Source: Anoxybacteroides rupiense (GTDB taxonomy: Bacteria > Bacillota > Bacilli > Bacillales > Anoxybacillaceae). Taken from it: a stretch of DNA of 64,000 nt. Below the pieces are notes generated by a model. The model searched no databases, was not told the DNA's origin, and worked only from the letters and a program-made list of their open reading frames with translations. Positions 38,434 to 51,046 of the stretch are shown in pieces. The stretch spans positions 558,001 to 622,000 of the forward strand of contig NZ_JACIDF010000001.1 in NCBI RefSeq assembly GCF_014196195.1. The letters are read 5' to 3'. The position numbers and the translations under genes are program-made. How positions within the stretch are numbered: the first letter of the stretch is position 1; the number at the start of each line of letters is the position of its first letter.

Positions 38434-38909
38434 CTTGTTCCCTCCTCATTTGATAAGGCTGTTCATTCATTGCAGCCAGTTCTTCTCCTTTTTCATCATA
38501 GTCCTAGCGACAAAAAGGCATTTGCGGCCCTCCTTTTAGCATGAACGCAAGCCATCACCAGCCTGTCCTGATCGCTAAAGCCTATAAATGCAAAAAGCAT
38601 TTTTCATATTAAGTATACTATCTTTCTTGATAAGCTGGCGATTTTCCTGTTTATCTGTTTGTTATTTATCAATCACATGCTGAATTGATCATGCCAAGGC
38701 GTGACTGACCGTTGACTCTCTAGAGATTTTTAGACTGCATGCATATCACCCTTTACTTATATACATGAGAAAAAACGCCATGATGCAAGCGACAAAAATC
38801 CTATAGAAAAAAGGTGGCTGATTTGTCAAAAATGATTCTTTGCAAACAAATAAATAAGTGCTATAATGCATTTGTTTTATTTTTATGCAAAAAGAGGTGT
38901 GAGGAAGAA
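38434..38909. promoter_or_regulatory. Divergent region with the speA promoter
   Basis: Holds the promoters of speA (plus) and the nitronate monooxygenase-like gene (minus). For speA, TTGCAA (38840-38845) and TATAAT (38862-38867) are 16 bases apart, a good SigmaA promoter. TATACT on the minus strand near 38616 may belong to the other gene. No other structure was recognised. Confidence 0.6.
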
Positions 38910-40379
38910 TTGTCACAGTATGAAACGCCGTTATTTACCGGACTGCTAGAACATATGAAAAAAAATCCGATCCAATTTCACATTCCCGGCCATAAAAAAG
39001 GAGCAGGAATGGATCCTCAATTTCGCCATTTTATCGGCGAAAACGCATTAGCAATTGACTTAATTAATATTGGACCGTTAGATGATTTGCACCAGCCAAA
39101 AGGCATCATTAAACACGCCCAAGAATTAGCAGCTGAGGCCTTTGGTGCTGATTATACGTTTTTTTCTGTACAAGGAACAAGCGGGGCAATTATGACAATG
39201 GTGATGTCCGTAGCAGGTCCTGGTGATAAAATCATTGTTCCTCGCAATGTGCATAAATCGGTGATGTCCGCGATCGTTTTTTCTGGAGCAACTCCGATTT
39301 TCATTCATCCTGAGGTTGATAAAGAGCTTGGCATTTCGCATGGAGTTACACCAGAATCGGTAGAAAGTGCCTTAAGGCAGCATCCTGATGCAAAAGGAGT
39401 ACTCGTGATAAACCCTACTTATTTTGGCATTGCTGGCGATCTGAAAAAAATTGTGGACATCGCCCACGCTTATCATGTTCCCGTTCTTGTTGACGAGGCG
39501 CATGGCGTGCATATTCATTTTCATGAAAGATTGCCGATGTCGGCCATGCAAGCGGGAGCGGATATGGCAGCAACAAGTGTCCACAAGCTCGGCGGCTCGA
39601 TGACGCAAAGCTCTATTTTAAATGTCCGCGAAGGGCTTGTATCCGCTAAACGTGTTCAAGCGATTTTAAGTATGCTCACGACGACCTCTACGTCCTATTT
39701 GCTGCTCGCTTCTTTAGATGTCGCACGCAAACGCTTAGCCACAGAGGGACGAGAGCTTGCTGAAAAAGCCATTCAGCTGGCTGAAATGATCCGGGAGCAA
39801 ATTAATCAAATTCCTCATTTGTACTGTGTAGGAAAAGAAATTTTAGGCACAACCGCAACATACGATTATGATCCAACCAAATTAATTATTTCTGTTAAAG
39901 AGCTTGGGCTAACCGGTTATGACGTCGAAAACTGGCTGCGCCAAATGTATAATATCGAAGTAGAGTTATCTGATTTATACAATATTCTATGTATTATCAC
40001 ACCTGGAGACACGGAGAAGGAAGCAGACATTTTGATAACGGCTCTTCGTCATTTATCAGAGGAGTTTCGCCATCAAGCAGATAAAGGAATCAAACCGAAA
40101 GTATTGCTGCCGGATATTCCTTCTCTCGCTTTCACGCCGCGCGACGCGTTTTATTCAGACACAGAAGTCGTACCGTTCGAAAAATCAGCTGGAAGAATTA
40201 TCGCTGAATTTGTGATGGTTTATCCTCCAGGCATTCCCATTTTTATTCCTGGAGAAATTATTACAGAAGAAAATTTAGCCTACATTAAAAAGAATTTAGA
40301 AGTAGGATTACCGGTGCAAGGGCCTGAAGATGATACACTGCAGACATTGCGCGTGATTAAAGAGGTTCAATCCCTATAA
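38910..40379 (+). CDS. speA: Arginine decarboxylase, aspartate-aminotransferase-fold (SpeA)
   Basis: 489 residues from the TTG at 38910 (MSQYETPLFTGLLEHMK), which gives the same N-terminus as B. subtilis SpeA. PLP-binding motifs: FHIPGHKKGAGMDP, HGVHIHFHE with VDEAHG, and the Schiff-base Lys in SVHKLGGS. The C-terminal Orn/Lys/Arg decarboxylase domain is complete. It makes agmatine from arginine for polyamines. A SigmaA-type promoter lies about 45 bases upstream. Confidence 0.95.
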   Translation: MSQYETPLFTGLLEHMKKNPIQFHIPGHKKGAGMDPQFRHFIGENALAIDLINIGPLDDLHQPKGIIKHAQELAAEAFGADYTFFSVQGTSGAIMTMVMSVAGPGDKIIVPRNVHKSVMSAIVFSGATPIFIHPEVDKELGISHGVTPESVESALRQHPDAKGVLVINPTYFGIAGDLKKIVDIAHAYHVPVLVDEAHGVHIHFHERLPMSAMQAGADMAATSVHKLGGSMTQSSILNVREGLVSAKRVQAILSMLTTTSTSYLLLASLDVARKRLATEGRELAEKAIQLAEMIREQINQIPHLYCVGKEILGTTATYDYDPTKLIISVKELGLTGYDVENWLRQMYNIEVELSDLYNILCIITPGDTEKEADILITALRHLSEEFRHQADKGIKPKVLLPDIPSLAFTPRDAFYSDTEVVPFEKSAGRIIAEFVMVYPPGIPIFIPGEIITEENLAYIKKNLEVGLPVQGPEDDTLQTLRVIKEVQSL

Positions 40380-40388
40380 AAAGTACCA

Positions 40389-40431
40389 TGTGGTAGACAA
40401 AGTAGAGATTTACTTTGTCTACTATTTTTTT
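40389..40431 (+). terminator. speA terminator
   Basis: TGGTAGACAAAGTA (40391-40404) pairs with TACTTTGTCTACTA (40411-40424) with one G-U pair, followed by seven T. It shares 13 bases with the hairpin at 29616. Confidence 0.88.
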
Positions 40432-40562
40432 AGATCCAGCCGTTTCAATATTTTTCGATATCAAACGGTCTGACACAACTGACAGGCAATCGATGCAGAA
40501 TGAAAGCACTTGCCAACAACCTGAGAACACAAGTCGATGGATCAGCCTGTGTTTTTTATAAC

Positions 40563-40797
40563 AAAAAAAACGCATGCTTCTCCCGTTCGCATGCGTTTTC
40601 TTTATTTTGAAACCCTTCCCCCATCTTTTGACCGTGACTTATTGGTTGTCATCTATTTTGTCATGTGTGCATTCTGCACATTTTCCATAAAGTGTTGTTA
40701 CTTTTTCATCTTCAAAATGTCCAATTGTCGAATTGCACGTTTGACAAACGATTGTACCCATCCATACAACTCCTTTATGATGACTTAATGACTGACT
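40563..40797 (-). ncRNA. sr1: SR1 dual-function small RNA
   Basis: In B. subtilis SR1 lies between speA and pdhD, as here. The transcript is predicted from a promoter at 40804-40832 to an intrinsic terminator at 40565-40598 (AACGCATGC pairing with GCATGCGTT, then a T-run on the minus strand), about 235 nt; the known RNA is about 205 nt. It contains the SR1P reading frame. In B. subtilis the RNA also pairs with ahrC mRNA (arginine catabolism activator). The exact ends are inferred. Confidence 0.8.
40639..40761 (-). CDS. sr1P: GapA-binding peptide SR1P
   Basis: 40 residues, below usual gene-finding cut-offs. It begins MGTIVCQTCNSTIGHFEDEK and continues VTTLYGKCAEC, the SR1P pattern with two CxxC-type pairs (CQTC and CAEC). 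AAAGGAG lies eight bases before the ATG. Family knowledge: SR1P binds the glycolytic GAPDH GapA and promotes its interaction with RNase J1. The RNase J1 gene is also in this window (51047). Confidence 0.9.
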   Translation of the reverse strand: MGTIVCQTCNSTIGHFEDEKVTTLYGKCAECTHDKIDDNQ

Positions 40798-40803
40798 GAT
40801 TTA

Positions 40804-40852
40804 ATAATAATATATCACATTAAAGGTGTCAATGGTTATTTTGTATGTCACA
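40804..40852 (-). promoter_or_regulatory. SR1 promoter with CcpN-like operators
   Basis: On the minus strand TTGACA (40832-40827) and TATTAT (40809-40804) are 17 bases apart. TGTGACATACA (40852-40842), upstream of the -35, matches the CcpN consensus as I remember it (TRTGHYATAYW) at all positions. AATGTGATATA in the spacer matches nine of eleven. CcpN represses SR1 under glycolytic conditions in B. subtilis. Confidence 0.65.
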
Positions 40853-40870
40853 TTTTTAAAAAAAGATACA

Positions 40871-40900
40871 AAAAAAGCAGGCATCAATGCCTGCTTTTTT
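40871..40900 (-). terminator. Terminator after the DUF3055-like gene
   Basis: AAAAAAGCAGGCA (40871-40883) pairs with TGCCTGCTTTTTT (40888-40900) with a 4-base loop. It lies 11 bases after the stop of the minus-strand gene. Confidence 0.88.
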
Positions 40901-40911
40901 TCTCTCCTGTT

Positions 40912-41214
40912 TTAGTAATCATACTCGGGATGCAGCGGTGCTGGTGGAATAAGATCAGAAAAGAAATCAGCCAAATCGGCAGTCTGACTTGCTGTATCAA
41001 TACGAAAAATATTCTGTAAGTATTCATGATTTTCTACATCTCTTGGATCGAGGAGAGCGGAGCGTCCAGTTTGCATACAAATGACAAGCGGTTTACCAAA
41101 AAACAAGTTTGTATACACGATTCCGAAATCATAGCGTGTGTCCTTCGTGGCAAATCCCACAAATTGGACCTTCACTTGTTCGTGTTCGTCATACAACTTA
41201 TCTACTAAATCCAT
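40912..41214 (-). CDS. Small conserved protein, probably DUF3055 family
   Basis: 100 residues. The sequence KVQFVGFATKDTRYDFGIVY and FFGKPLVICMQTGRSALL resembles the DUF3055/SAV0927 family, assigned from memory. No membrane segment. AGGAGGGG lies before the ATG. Function unknown. Confidence 0.7.
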   Translation of the reverse strand: MDLVDKLYDEHEQVKVQFVGFATKDTRYDFGIVYTNLFFGKPLVICMQTGRSALLDPRDVENHEYLQNIFRIDTASQTADLADFFSDLIPPAPLHPEYDY

Positions 41215-41326
41215 AAACTCCCCTCCTTTTAAATATACTGAATTTTATTATAATTCAGTATATTTAAAAAATCAATAGAAAATTTTTTCTACTAATGCTA
41301 AAATGCGATTAGAGAGGTGATTATTT

Positions 41327-41746
41327 ATGTCAACCCATGCATACATAAAGCTCGTTCCTGCTTCACGGCAAAAGACGGTAACGCTCGAAGAAGTAAAAAA
41401 GCTGCTCGATTCATATCAAGAGATGACAAAAAAGACAGGAGAACAATTAGGTTGGGAATATAAAGAAGCTGCTTTTCCGTATGAAATCATGGAAGTGAAC
41501 AACGAAAACGGCTCTTGGCTTTATTTAAAAGGAAAAAATGGACGCTACCAAGCCATTTTCATCGTTGTCGGTCAAACGCAGCCAAATGAAACAGAAGCAA
41601 GTTCCTTTATTCAAATTACCCTCCCTAACGGAGCCACTCACGGAGACAAAGGAAAGGCCAATGAATTTTGCAAATTTTTAGCCAAAAAGCTTGAAGGAGA
41701 ACTCCATTTATTTAATGGACGCATCATGTATTTTTATAAACGATAA
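41327..41746 (+). CDS. Small conserved protein, probably DUF1885 family
   Basis: 139 residues starting MSTHAYIKLVPASRQKTVTLEE. I recall a Geobacillus stearothermophilus structure of such a DUF1885 protein; that identification is from memory. Two alpha/beta halves, no catalytic motif. GAGAGGTG lies about nine bases before the ATG. It is divergent from the DUF3055-like gene. Confidence 0.7.
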   Translation: MSTHAYIKLVPASRQKTVTLEEVKKLLDSYQEMTKKTGEQLGWEYKEAAFPYEIMEVNNENGSWLYLKGKNGRYQAIFIVVGQTQPNETEASSFIQITLPNGATHGDKGKANEFCKFLAKKLEGELHLFNGRIMYFYKR

Positions 41747-42324
41747 AATGATAGAGAAAATCCCATTTTAATTTTATGTACAAGGGATGTTGATTGTCTA
41801 ATTGACATCCCTTGATTCTTAGTGCCGTAGTGGGCAAGCGATGTGCTTGCCCACTACGCATGTTTTCTCAAATCAGAATACCAGCTGGCTCGTTCACTTG
41901 CGTTCGCTGTTTGAAGACAAAGGCAGAAAAGCCTGCGTTTAGCTAGATAATTTAGTATTTTCATCCACACTTTTATGTTTGTCTCCTATCATTTTGATCC
42001 CCCCATTCATTCCACTTCAGACTGGCTTGTCATTGCTTGATCAACAAGTTGTTCACGGGCAGACAAGCGCAGCCAGTGACGCAAAATATAAAAGCGCTTA
42101 TCAATGAAACGATAGCCAAATAGCGATCGTTTTCTTTATTGATGAAACAGAGCTTCAGCCTCTCCTTTCCTCCAACGGTCCAAAAGGGGAATTCTGCTTT
42201 CGAATCAGCTGTATGTCCATCTTCTGTCGTATCTATGATCTGATTAAGAAAGCCTGTAAGTCGGCTAAAAGAACAAGGAAATCAATGGGCTTCTGTCAGA
42301 ACAACCATTTATATTTACAAACGA
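41747..42324. other. Gap without a gene, with two hairpins and a repeat fragment
   Basis: 578 bases. 41781-41814 is a 10-bp hairpin and 41826-41858 a perfect 14-bp hairpin (loop of five bases), neither with a strong T-run. 41889-41932 resembles the repeat at 29773 and 62496. The remainder shows no gene. Confidence 0.55.
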
Positions 42325-42561
42325 TCATGCTTCCCAGACAAGCCGCTGACAACTAAAATAAATAATCGCCGTCAGCAAGGTAATCCATATGGCTTTCTTT
42401 GTGCGCAATCCCATTTTTCTCGCCAGCAAAAAAGCAAAATACCAAAATATGCAAAGCAACAAACCTCGGAACAGCGGGCGATCGCGGCCAGACAACCATT
42501 CAATGAGTGAAAAGCTGCTCCAAATCATCATCTGCGACAAAAAAACAACATATTCTTTCAT
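42325..42561 (-). CDS. Small membrane protein of unknown function
   Basis: 78 residues with three hydrophobic stretches (about 4-20, 30-50 and 58-72). No family recognised. A GGGGATCG-like site before the ATG is acceptable. It lies alone between SR1-side genes and pdhD. It might be a remnant or a true small protein. Confidence 0.55.
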   Translation of the reverse strand: MKEYVVFLSQMMIWSSFSLIEWLSGRDRPLFRGLLLCIFWYFAFLLARKMGLRTKKAIWITLLTAIIYFSCQRLVWEA

Positions 42562-42635
42562 TGGACGATCCCCTTTTTTCTTTATACCATAACGATATGA
42601 AGCAAAAAGAAAAATTAGTCGCAGTCAATAGATAA

Positions 42636-42668
42636 AAAAAGGACATCCCTTCTGCTGGGATATCCTTT
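42636..42668 (-). terminator. pdh operon terminator
   Basis: AAAGGACATCCC (42638-42649) pairs with GGGATATCCTTT (42657-42668) with one mismatch. On the minus strand seven T follow. It lies eight bases after the pdhD stop. Confidence 0.85.
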
Positions 42669-42675
42669 GATGCTT

Positions 42676-44085
42676 TTACTTAATAATATGAATCGGACTG
42701 CCAAGAACAGCTTCAGCTGTTTCCATCGCAATCTCGCCTAATGTTGGATGGGCATGAATCGTCATAGCCACATCTTCCGCCGTCATTCCCGCTTCAATAG
42801 CAAGACCAAGCTCAGCAATCATATCAGAGGCATTTGGTCCAACAATTTGCGCACCGATTACAACACCGTCTTCTTTACGCACGACAAGCTTCATAAAGCC
42901 ATCCGTATCGTTTAATGCGAGCGCTCGTCCGTTTGCTGCAAATGGGAATTTAGCGGTTAGAACTTCAATTCCTTCATTCTTCGCTTGCTGTTCAAAATAT
43001 CCGACAGAAGCGCACTCAGGATCTGAGAAGACAACAGCAGGAATCGCTAAATAATCGATTTCAGATGGATGTCCCGCAATCGCCTCTGCCGCAATTTTCC
43101 CTTCATAGGACGCTTTATGAGCAAGCGGCGGGCCTTGAACGATATCGCCAATCGCATAAATATTTGGAACGCTTGTGCGGCATTGTTTGTCAACCTCAAT
43201 GAGCCCGCGCTCTGTCATTTTGATGCCTACTTGTTCTAGGCCAAGTTCATCCGTATTCGGACGTCTTCCAACGGTTACAAGCACATAGTCCGCATCGATT
43301 GTTTTCGTTTCACCTTTGCTTTCAAATGTAACCGTTACACCGTCTTCTCGTTCCTCAACACCTTTTGCCAACGCATTCGCAAAGATTTCTACACCTTTTT
43401 TCTTCAAGCGGCGTTTAACAATGGCGCTCATTGATTTTTCAAAACCGGATAAAATTTCATCTGCACCTTCAAGAATCGTCACTTGTGTGCCAAAGTTCGC
43501 ATACGCTGTGCCTAATTCTGTTCCGATATATCCACCGCCGATGACAACCATGGATTTTGGAATTTCAGGGAGATTTAATGCCCCTGTTGAATCAAGGACG
43601 CGCTTCGAAAATTTGAATGCTGGAAGCTCAATTGGACGAGAGCCTGTCGCAATAATCGCGTTTTTGAATTTATATGTTTGTGCGCTGTTTTCTGTCATCA
43701 CACGCACCGTGTTAGCATCAACAAAATAAGCCTCGCCGCGGACAATCTCAACCTTATTTCCTTTTAGAAGCCCTTCAACGCCGCCAGTTAATTTTTTTAC
43801 AACGCTAGCTTTCCATTCTTGCACTTTTGTGAAGTCAACTGTGACATTCTCCGCTTTAATTCCCATGTCCTCTGAATGCTTCGCCGCTTCGTAGCGATGA
43901 GCAGCTGAAATTAAAGCCTTGGATGGGATGCATCCTACATTTAAGCAAACACCGCCTAGGTTCGCCTTTTCAACAATTGTTACCTTTTGGCCCAATTGAG
44001 CTGCGCGAATGGCAGCAACATATCCACCAGGCCCTGCGCCAACGACAAGAGTTTCTGTTTCGATTGCAAAATCACCGACTACCAT
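42676..44085 (-). CDS. pdhD: Dihydrolipoyl dehydrogenase, E3 of pyruvate dehydrogenase
   Basis: 469 residues. FAD motif [19 protein letters not shown], the redox-active pair C47/C52 in GGVCLNVGC, the NAD motif [12 protein letters not shown] and the C-terminal His-Glu dyad in HAHPTLGE are all present. It reoxidises dihydrolipoyl groups of E2 (and of other 2-oxoacid complexes). It starts four bases after pdhC. Confidence 0.98.
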   Translation of the reverse strand: MVVGDFAIETETLVVGAGPGGYVAAIRAAQLGQKVTIVEKANLGGVCLNVGCIPSKALISAAHRYEAAKHSEDMGIKAENVTVDFTKVQEWKASVVKKLTGGVEGLLKGNKVEIVRGEAYFVDANTVRVMTENSAQTYKFKNAIIATGSRPIELPAFKFSKRVLDSTGALNLPEIPKSMVVIGGGYIGTELGTAYANFGTQVTILEGADEILSGFEKSMSAIVKRRLKKKGVEIFANALAKGVEEREDGVTVTFESKGETKTIDADYVLVTVGRRPNTDELGLEQVGIKMTERGLIEVDKQCRTSVPNIYAIGDIVQGPPLAHKASYEGKIAAEAIAGHPSEIDYLAIPAVVFSDPECASVGYFEQQAKNEGIEVLTAKFPFAANGRALALNDTDGFMKLVVRKEDGVVIGAQIVGPNASDMIAELGLAIEAGMTAEDVAMTIHAHPTLGEIAMETAEAVLGSPIHIIK

Positions 44086-44089
44086 TGTT

Positions 44090-46427
<2,338 letters not shown>

Positions 46428-46430
46428 GGC

Positions 46431-47914
<1,484 letters not shown>

Positions 47915-48550
47915 CTATTTCCATTCACGATATAATCGCTTCTTTTCTTGATTATACTGTTCCGTATAATCATTAAATTGGTCATTGTCTGAAAGCAGTT
48001 CTTTATATGCACGATTAATTTGGTCCGTTTGGTGTTGCAGCTTTTCTAACGTTATATGCTCATCTTCAAGAAGACGATAAAATTCCTTTTCTAGCGCTAA
48101 CGCTTTATGATAGTGATCATATACTGACTTGTACGCATCGTACCGCTTACCAATAATTTTTATCAAGGAACTCGCCTGTTTTTTCATTGTTTCATCTTGT
48201 ACATGCGAAAGGCTTTCCTTAACGATGGTTAATTGTTCCTCAGCCTTTTCAATGTTTTTATATTCTTCCTCTATTTGCTTGTTTCTTTTTTCAATAAGCA
48301 CTTGAGCCTTTCGCGATAATTTGGACACTTCAGAAAATCGTTTCATTCCAAGATCCATGATCTCGTTGTACAGCTTTGTCTGCTCCTGCTCGAGACGAAC
48401 AAGCTGTTCATGCTCTTCGTTCATTTTGTCCTCGTATTTAGCCATTTTCTCCAACGCATCCATCACTTCTTTTTCAGGTGCCAACACCTTGCACCCTTGC
48501 ACGAAAACCATCAGACAAAGAATCAGAAAAAATAGTTTAGCTTGCTTCAT
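47915..48550 (-). CDS. ykyA: YkyA, putative cell-wall-binding lipoprotein
   Basis: 211 residues. The signal peptide ends in FVQGC (lipidated Cys at about 20), followed by an almost wholly helical, charged coiled-coil body (EKMAKYEDKMNEEHEQLVRL and onward). It is the B. subtilis YkyA type and has the same neighbour (pdhA). Likely outer face of the membrane; no enzymatic motif. Confidence 0.88.
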   Translation of the reverse strand: MKQAKLFFLILCLMVFVQGCKVLAPEKEVMDALEKMAKYEDKMNEEHEQLVRLEQEQTKLYNEIMDLGMKRFSEVSKLSRKAQVLIEKRNKQIEEEYKNIEKAEEQLTIVKESLSHVQDETMKKQASSLIKIIGKRYDAYKSVYDHYHKALALEKEFYRLLEDEHITLEKLQHQTDQINRAYKELLSDNDQFNDYTEQYNQEKKRLYREWK

Positions 48551-48997
48551 CTTTCATTCCCTTCTTTCCTGACCCATTTTATCGTATGTTTATTTACGAT
48601 CCACAAATTTGTTTGATAGACTATTATAGATGAAAAACATTTAATTCTTCTATATAATATGGTATTGTTTTCGACGGTGGGGGGTCGCTTCATACCCCCG
48701 TGAATGGGTCTGAAAGCGGCGTGTTCCGCGTCTTTGTCACGCGAATATGTGGCGAAAACAGGTCCGAAGCTTGCCTCCAATCGTCGATTGTTCACAGATC
48801 ATTTTTTGATCTTTCAGTTGCACAGATATTATTTCACTAGTGTTGATGGTCCATTATTTTACTTTAAAACAGATGATATGGCTCACCATCCGCTTTTCTA
48901 CTGAAGCAGAAAAGCGAGGAATTCAGTACTGTTCATTTGTTTTTATTCAATCATCAACACGCTTGATATGATTTCATTATACAAGGAGTGATAAGCG
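48551..48997. other. Divergent gap between ykyA and def
   Basis: About 450 bases. A hairpin at 48891-48916 (CGCTTTTCT and AGAAAAGCG, eight-base loop) recalls the ends of the 29738 repeat. GGGGGTC...ACCCCC near 48680 can also pair. Short frames on either strand have no ribosome binding site. Promoters for both genes must lie here. Confidence 0.45.
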
Positions 48998-49552
48998 ATG
49001 ATTACCATGAAAGATATTGTTCGCGAAGGCCATCCGGCTTTACGGGCCGTTGCTGAACCAGTTGCTTTGCCTGCTTCTAAGGAAGAGCAGGACCTTTTGC
49101 GAAGCATGCTGGAATACTTAAAAATGAGCCAAGATCCAGAGACGGCGGCAAAATATGGACTGCGTCCCGGCGTTGGATTAGCAGCCCCACAAATTAACGT
49201 CTTAAAACGAATGATTGCTGTTCATGCCCATGATGAAAAAGGAACGCTATATAGCTATGGTCTGTTTAATCCAAAAATCATAAGCCATTCCGTTCAGCTC
49301 TGCTATTTAACAAGCGGAGAAGGATGCTTGTCTGTTGACCGCAACGTTCCCGGATATGTACCGCGTTATGCCCGAATTACGGTTACCGGTACAACCCTTG
49401 AAGGCGAAAATATCACTTTGCGCTTAAAAGGATATCCGGCCATTGTCTTCCAGCACGAAATTGACCACTTAAACGGTATCATGTTTTATGATCACATCGA
49501 TCAAGAAAACCCTTTCAAAGCACCAGAAAATGCGATTCCGATTGAACGATAA
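48998..49552 (+). CDS. def: Peptide deformylase
   Basis: 184 residues. The three deformylase motifs are present: [17 protein letters not shown] (metal ligand C110) and QHEIDHLNG (H153, E154, H157). It is the long, DefB/YkrB-type form of Gram-positives. It removes formyl groups from nascent proteins. AAGGAG lies nine bases before the ATG. Confidence 0.96.
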   Translation: MITMKDIVREGHPALRAVAEPVALPASKEEQDLLRSMLEYLKMSQDPETAAKYGLRPGVGLAAPQINVLKRMIAVHAHDEKGTLYSYGLFNPKIISHSVQLCYLTSGEGCLSVDRNVPGYVPRYARITVTGTTLEGENITLRLKGYPAIVFQHEIDHLNGIMFYDHIDQENPFKAPENAIPIER

Positions 49553-49557
49553 AGCGT

Positions 49558-49587
49558 AAAAAGAAGGGCGGACCGCCCTTCTTTTTA
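49558..49587. terminator. Terminator between def and the HAD phosphatase gene
   Basis: AAAAAGAAGGGCGG and CCGCCCTTCTTTTT form a near-perfect palindrome with A and T flanks, serving convergent genes. Confidence 0.88.
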
Positions 49588-50358
49588 CTTAATCAGCTCG
49601 AGCTGCTTCAGTCCGTATAAAATCCCTTCTTCATCCACTCGCTTTGTTACAAAATTAGCCACTTCTTTCACTTTCTCATTGGCATTTCCCATAGCCACAC
49701 CTGTACCGACAAACTGAAGCATTTCGATATCATTTAGCCCATCGCCAAATGCATAAACATCCTCTTTGTCAATGCCGACTCGTTCGATCAGCCTGCGAAT
49801 TCCTTCCGCTTTCGAACCACCAAACGGCAATACATCTGTAGATACGTTATGCCAACGCACAAAATGAAACTCAGGATACGATGTGATATAGACATGCTCT
49901 TCCTCTGGTTTGCAAAACAAAAGCGCTTGATAAATATCGCGCTGCTCATAGTAAAGCGGATCAAATGGAGGATGAGAAAATTTTAGGCTTTCCATACTTA
50001 CATGAATATATGGATGTTCTTCAACGCTCGCCCTCATCCTTTCGGCATCCATAAACACAAGCGGATGCCCATTCTCATGAGCACGCTCTTTCAATTCATG
50101 CAACTTAGAACGATGCAAAGGATTTTTATAAATGACCTCGTCTTCAAAAACGACATATTGACCATTAAAGCTGACAAAGGAATCGATTCCTAATTTCTTC
50201 CGCAAATTTTCAAACATAAAAGGAGCTCTTCCTGTCGCAATCGCTACATACACTCCCGATGTTTTAAGCTTCTGAATAGCTTGCACAGTAGAAGCCGGCA
50301 ATTCTTTGTTTTCATCAAGCAGTGTGCCATCAATATCAAAAAATACAATTTTCTTCAT
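49585..50358 (-). CDS. ykrA: Cof-type HAD-IIB phosphatase (YkrA-like)
   Basis: 257 residues. HAD motif I FFDIDGTLLDE, motif II with Thr in VAIATGRAP, motif III Lys in GGSKAEGI, and motif IV AFGDGLNDIEML are present, with the C2B cap between II and III. Substrates are sugar phosphates or nucleotides in general; not known here. AAGGTGAG precedes the ATG at 50358. Confidence 0.9.
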   Translation of the reverse strand: MKKIVFFDIDGTLLDENKELPASTVQAIQKLKTSGVYVAIATGRAPFMFENLRKKLGIDSFVSFNGQYVVFEDEVIYKNPLHRSKLHELKERAHENGHPLVFMDAERMRASVEEHPYIHVSMESLKFSHPPFDPLYYEQRDIYQALLFCKPEEEHVYITSYPEFHFVRWHNVSTDVLPFGGSKAEGIRRLIERVGIDKEDVYAFGDGLNDIEMLQFVGTGVAMGNANEKVKEVANFVTKRVDEEGILYGLKQLELIK

Positions 50359-50503
50359 CGTTTTCTCACCTTTATAAAAAATCATTGCATTTGTTCATCA
50401 TTACGTTAATGAAAAAAAGCAGGAATGTCAAACAAAAAATCTTCCAGCTTTCACCATGAAAAACCCTTCTTAATCTTCATATACTAAATAAAAAAAGTGG
50501 ACA

Positions 50504-50531
50504 TTTACTTTCGACAAGAAATGAGTACAAT
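50504..50531 (+). promoter_or_regulatory. Promoter of the small peptide gene
   Basis: TTTACT (50504-50509) and TACAAT (50526-50531) are 16 bases apart. The predicted start of transcription is about 15 bases before the peptide's ribosome binding site. Confidence 0.55.
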
Positions 50532-50553
50532 AAAAAGTAGGGAGTGATGAGAG

Positions 50554-50625
50554 ATGTTGAAGAAGCTCAAGAAAAAATTGCTCCAACAATGGAAAGATTT
50601 GCTCCGTAAAAAATCAATCGCTTAA
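50554..50625 (+). CDS. 23-residue cationic amphipathic peptide
   Basis: The frame reads MLKKLKKKLLQQWKDLLRKK followed by SIA. GGGAGTGATGAG lies just before the ATG. Ten of 23 residues are basic or Lys/Arg neighbours of Leu pairs, and the Leu positions fall on one face of a helix. A promoter precedes it and a terminator follows seven bases after the stop, so it is a complete transcription unit. I do not recognise the peptide. It may be a membrane-active or protein-binding micropeptide, or the unit may be an RNA with an incidental frame. Confidence 0.6.
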   Translation: MLKKLKKKLLQQWKDLLRKKSIA

Positions 50626-50631
50626 CCGGAC

Positions 50632-50664
50632 AGCCCTTCTTAAGAACAAAGAAGGGCTTCTTTT
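50632..50664 (+). terminator. Terminator of the small peptide gene
   Basis: AGCCCTTCTT (50632-50641) pairs with AAGAAGGGCT (50649-50658), followed by TCTTTT. Confidence 0.8.
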
Positions 50665-50836
50665 AAAATGAAAGACATGAATGAAAGCTCGGAGTTTCGT
50701 CAAAGATGATAGAAGTAAAAGGCAGCGCTGCTTGGAACATGTGCCGTGTCCAAAATAAAAAGCATGAAAATCAACTATATTTTATATATAATAAAAAAGT
50801 TAGGGAAATTATCGGTTAGTAAGGAGAGGTTTTACA

Positions 50837-51046
50837 ATGATTTTTAAAGTGTTTTATCAAGAAAATCTTGACGAAGTGCCTGTAAGAGAAAAAACAAACA
50901 CGCTGTATATCGAAGCGGAATCAGAACGGGAAGTACGCCAAAAACTTAAAAATCGCGCAATCAACATTGAATATATTCAGCCTCTTGAGGGCGCTCATTT
51001 AGAATATGAAAAACAAAGCCCAAATTTTAATGTACTGGAGATTTAG
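50837..51046 (+). CDS. rpoY: RNA polymerase epsilon subunit
   Basis: 69 residues starting [20 protein letters not shown], the RpoY (YkzG) signature. AGGAGAGG lies about eight bases before the ATG. It binds RNA polymerase in Firmicutes. Its stop is immediately followed by the rnjA start, the conserved pair. Confidence 0.95.
   Translation: MIFKVFYQENLDEVPVREKTNTLYIEAESEREVRQKLKNRAINIEYIQPLEGAHLEYEKQSPNFNVLEI

Noticed and set aside
48704-48904. Plus-strand frame between ykyA and def
   Set aside because: No ribosome binding site or homology; the 3' part overlaps a repeat-like hairpin.
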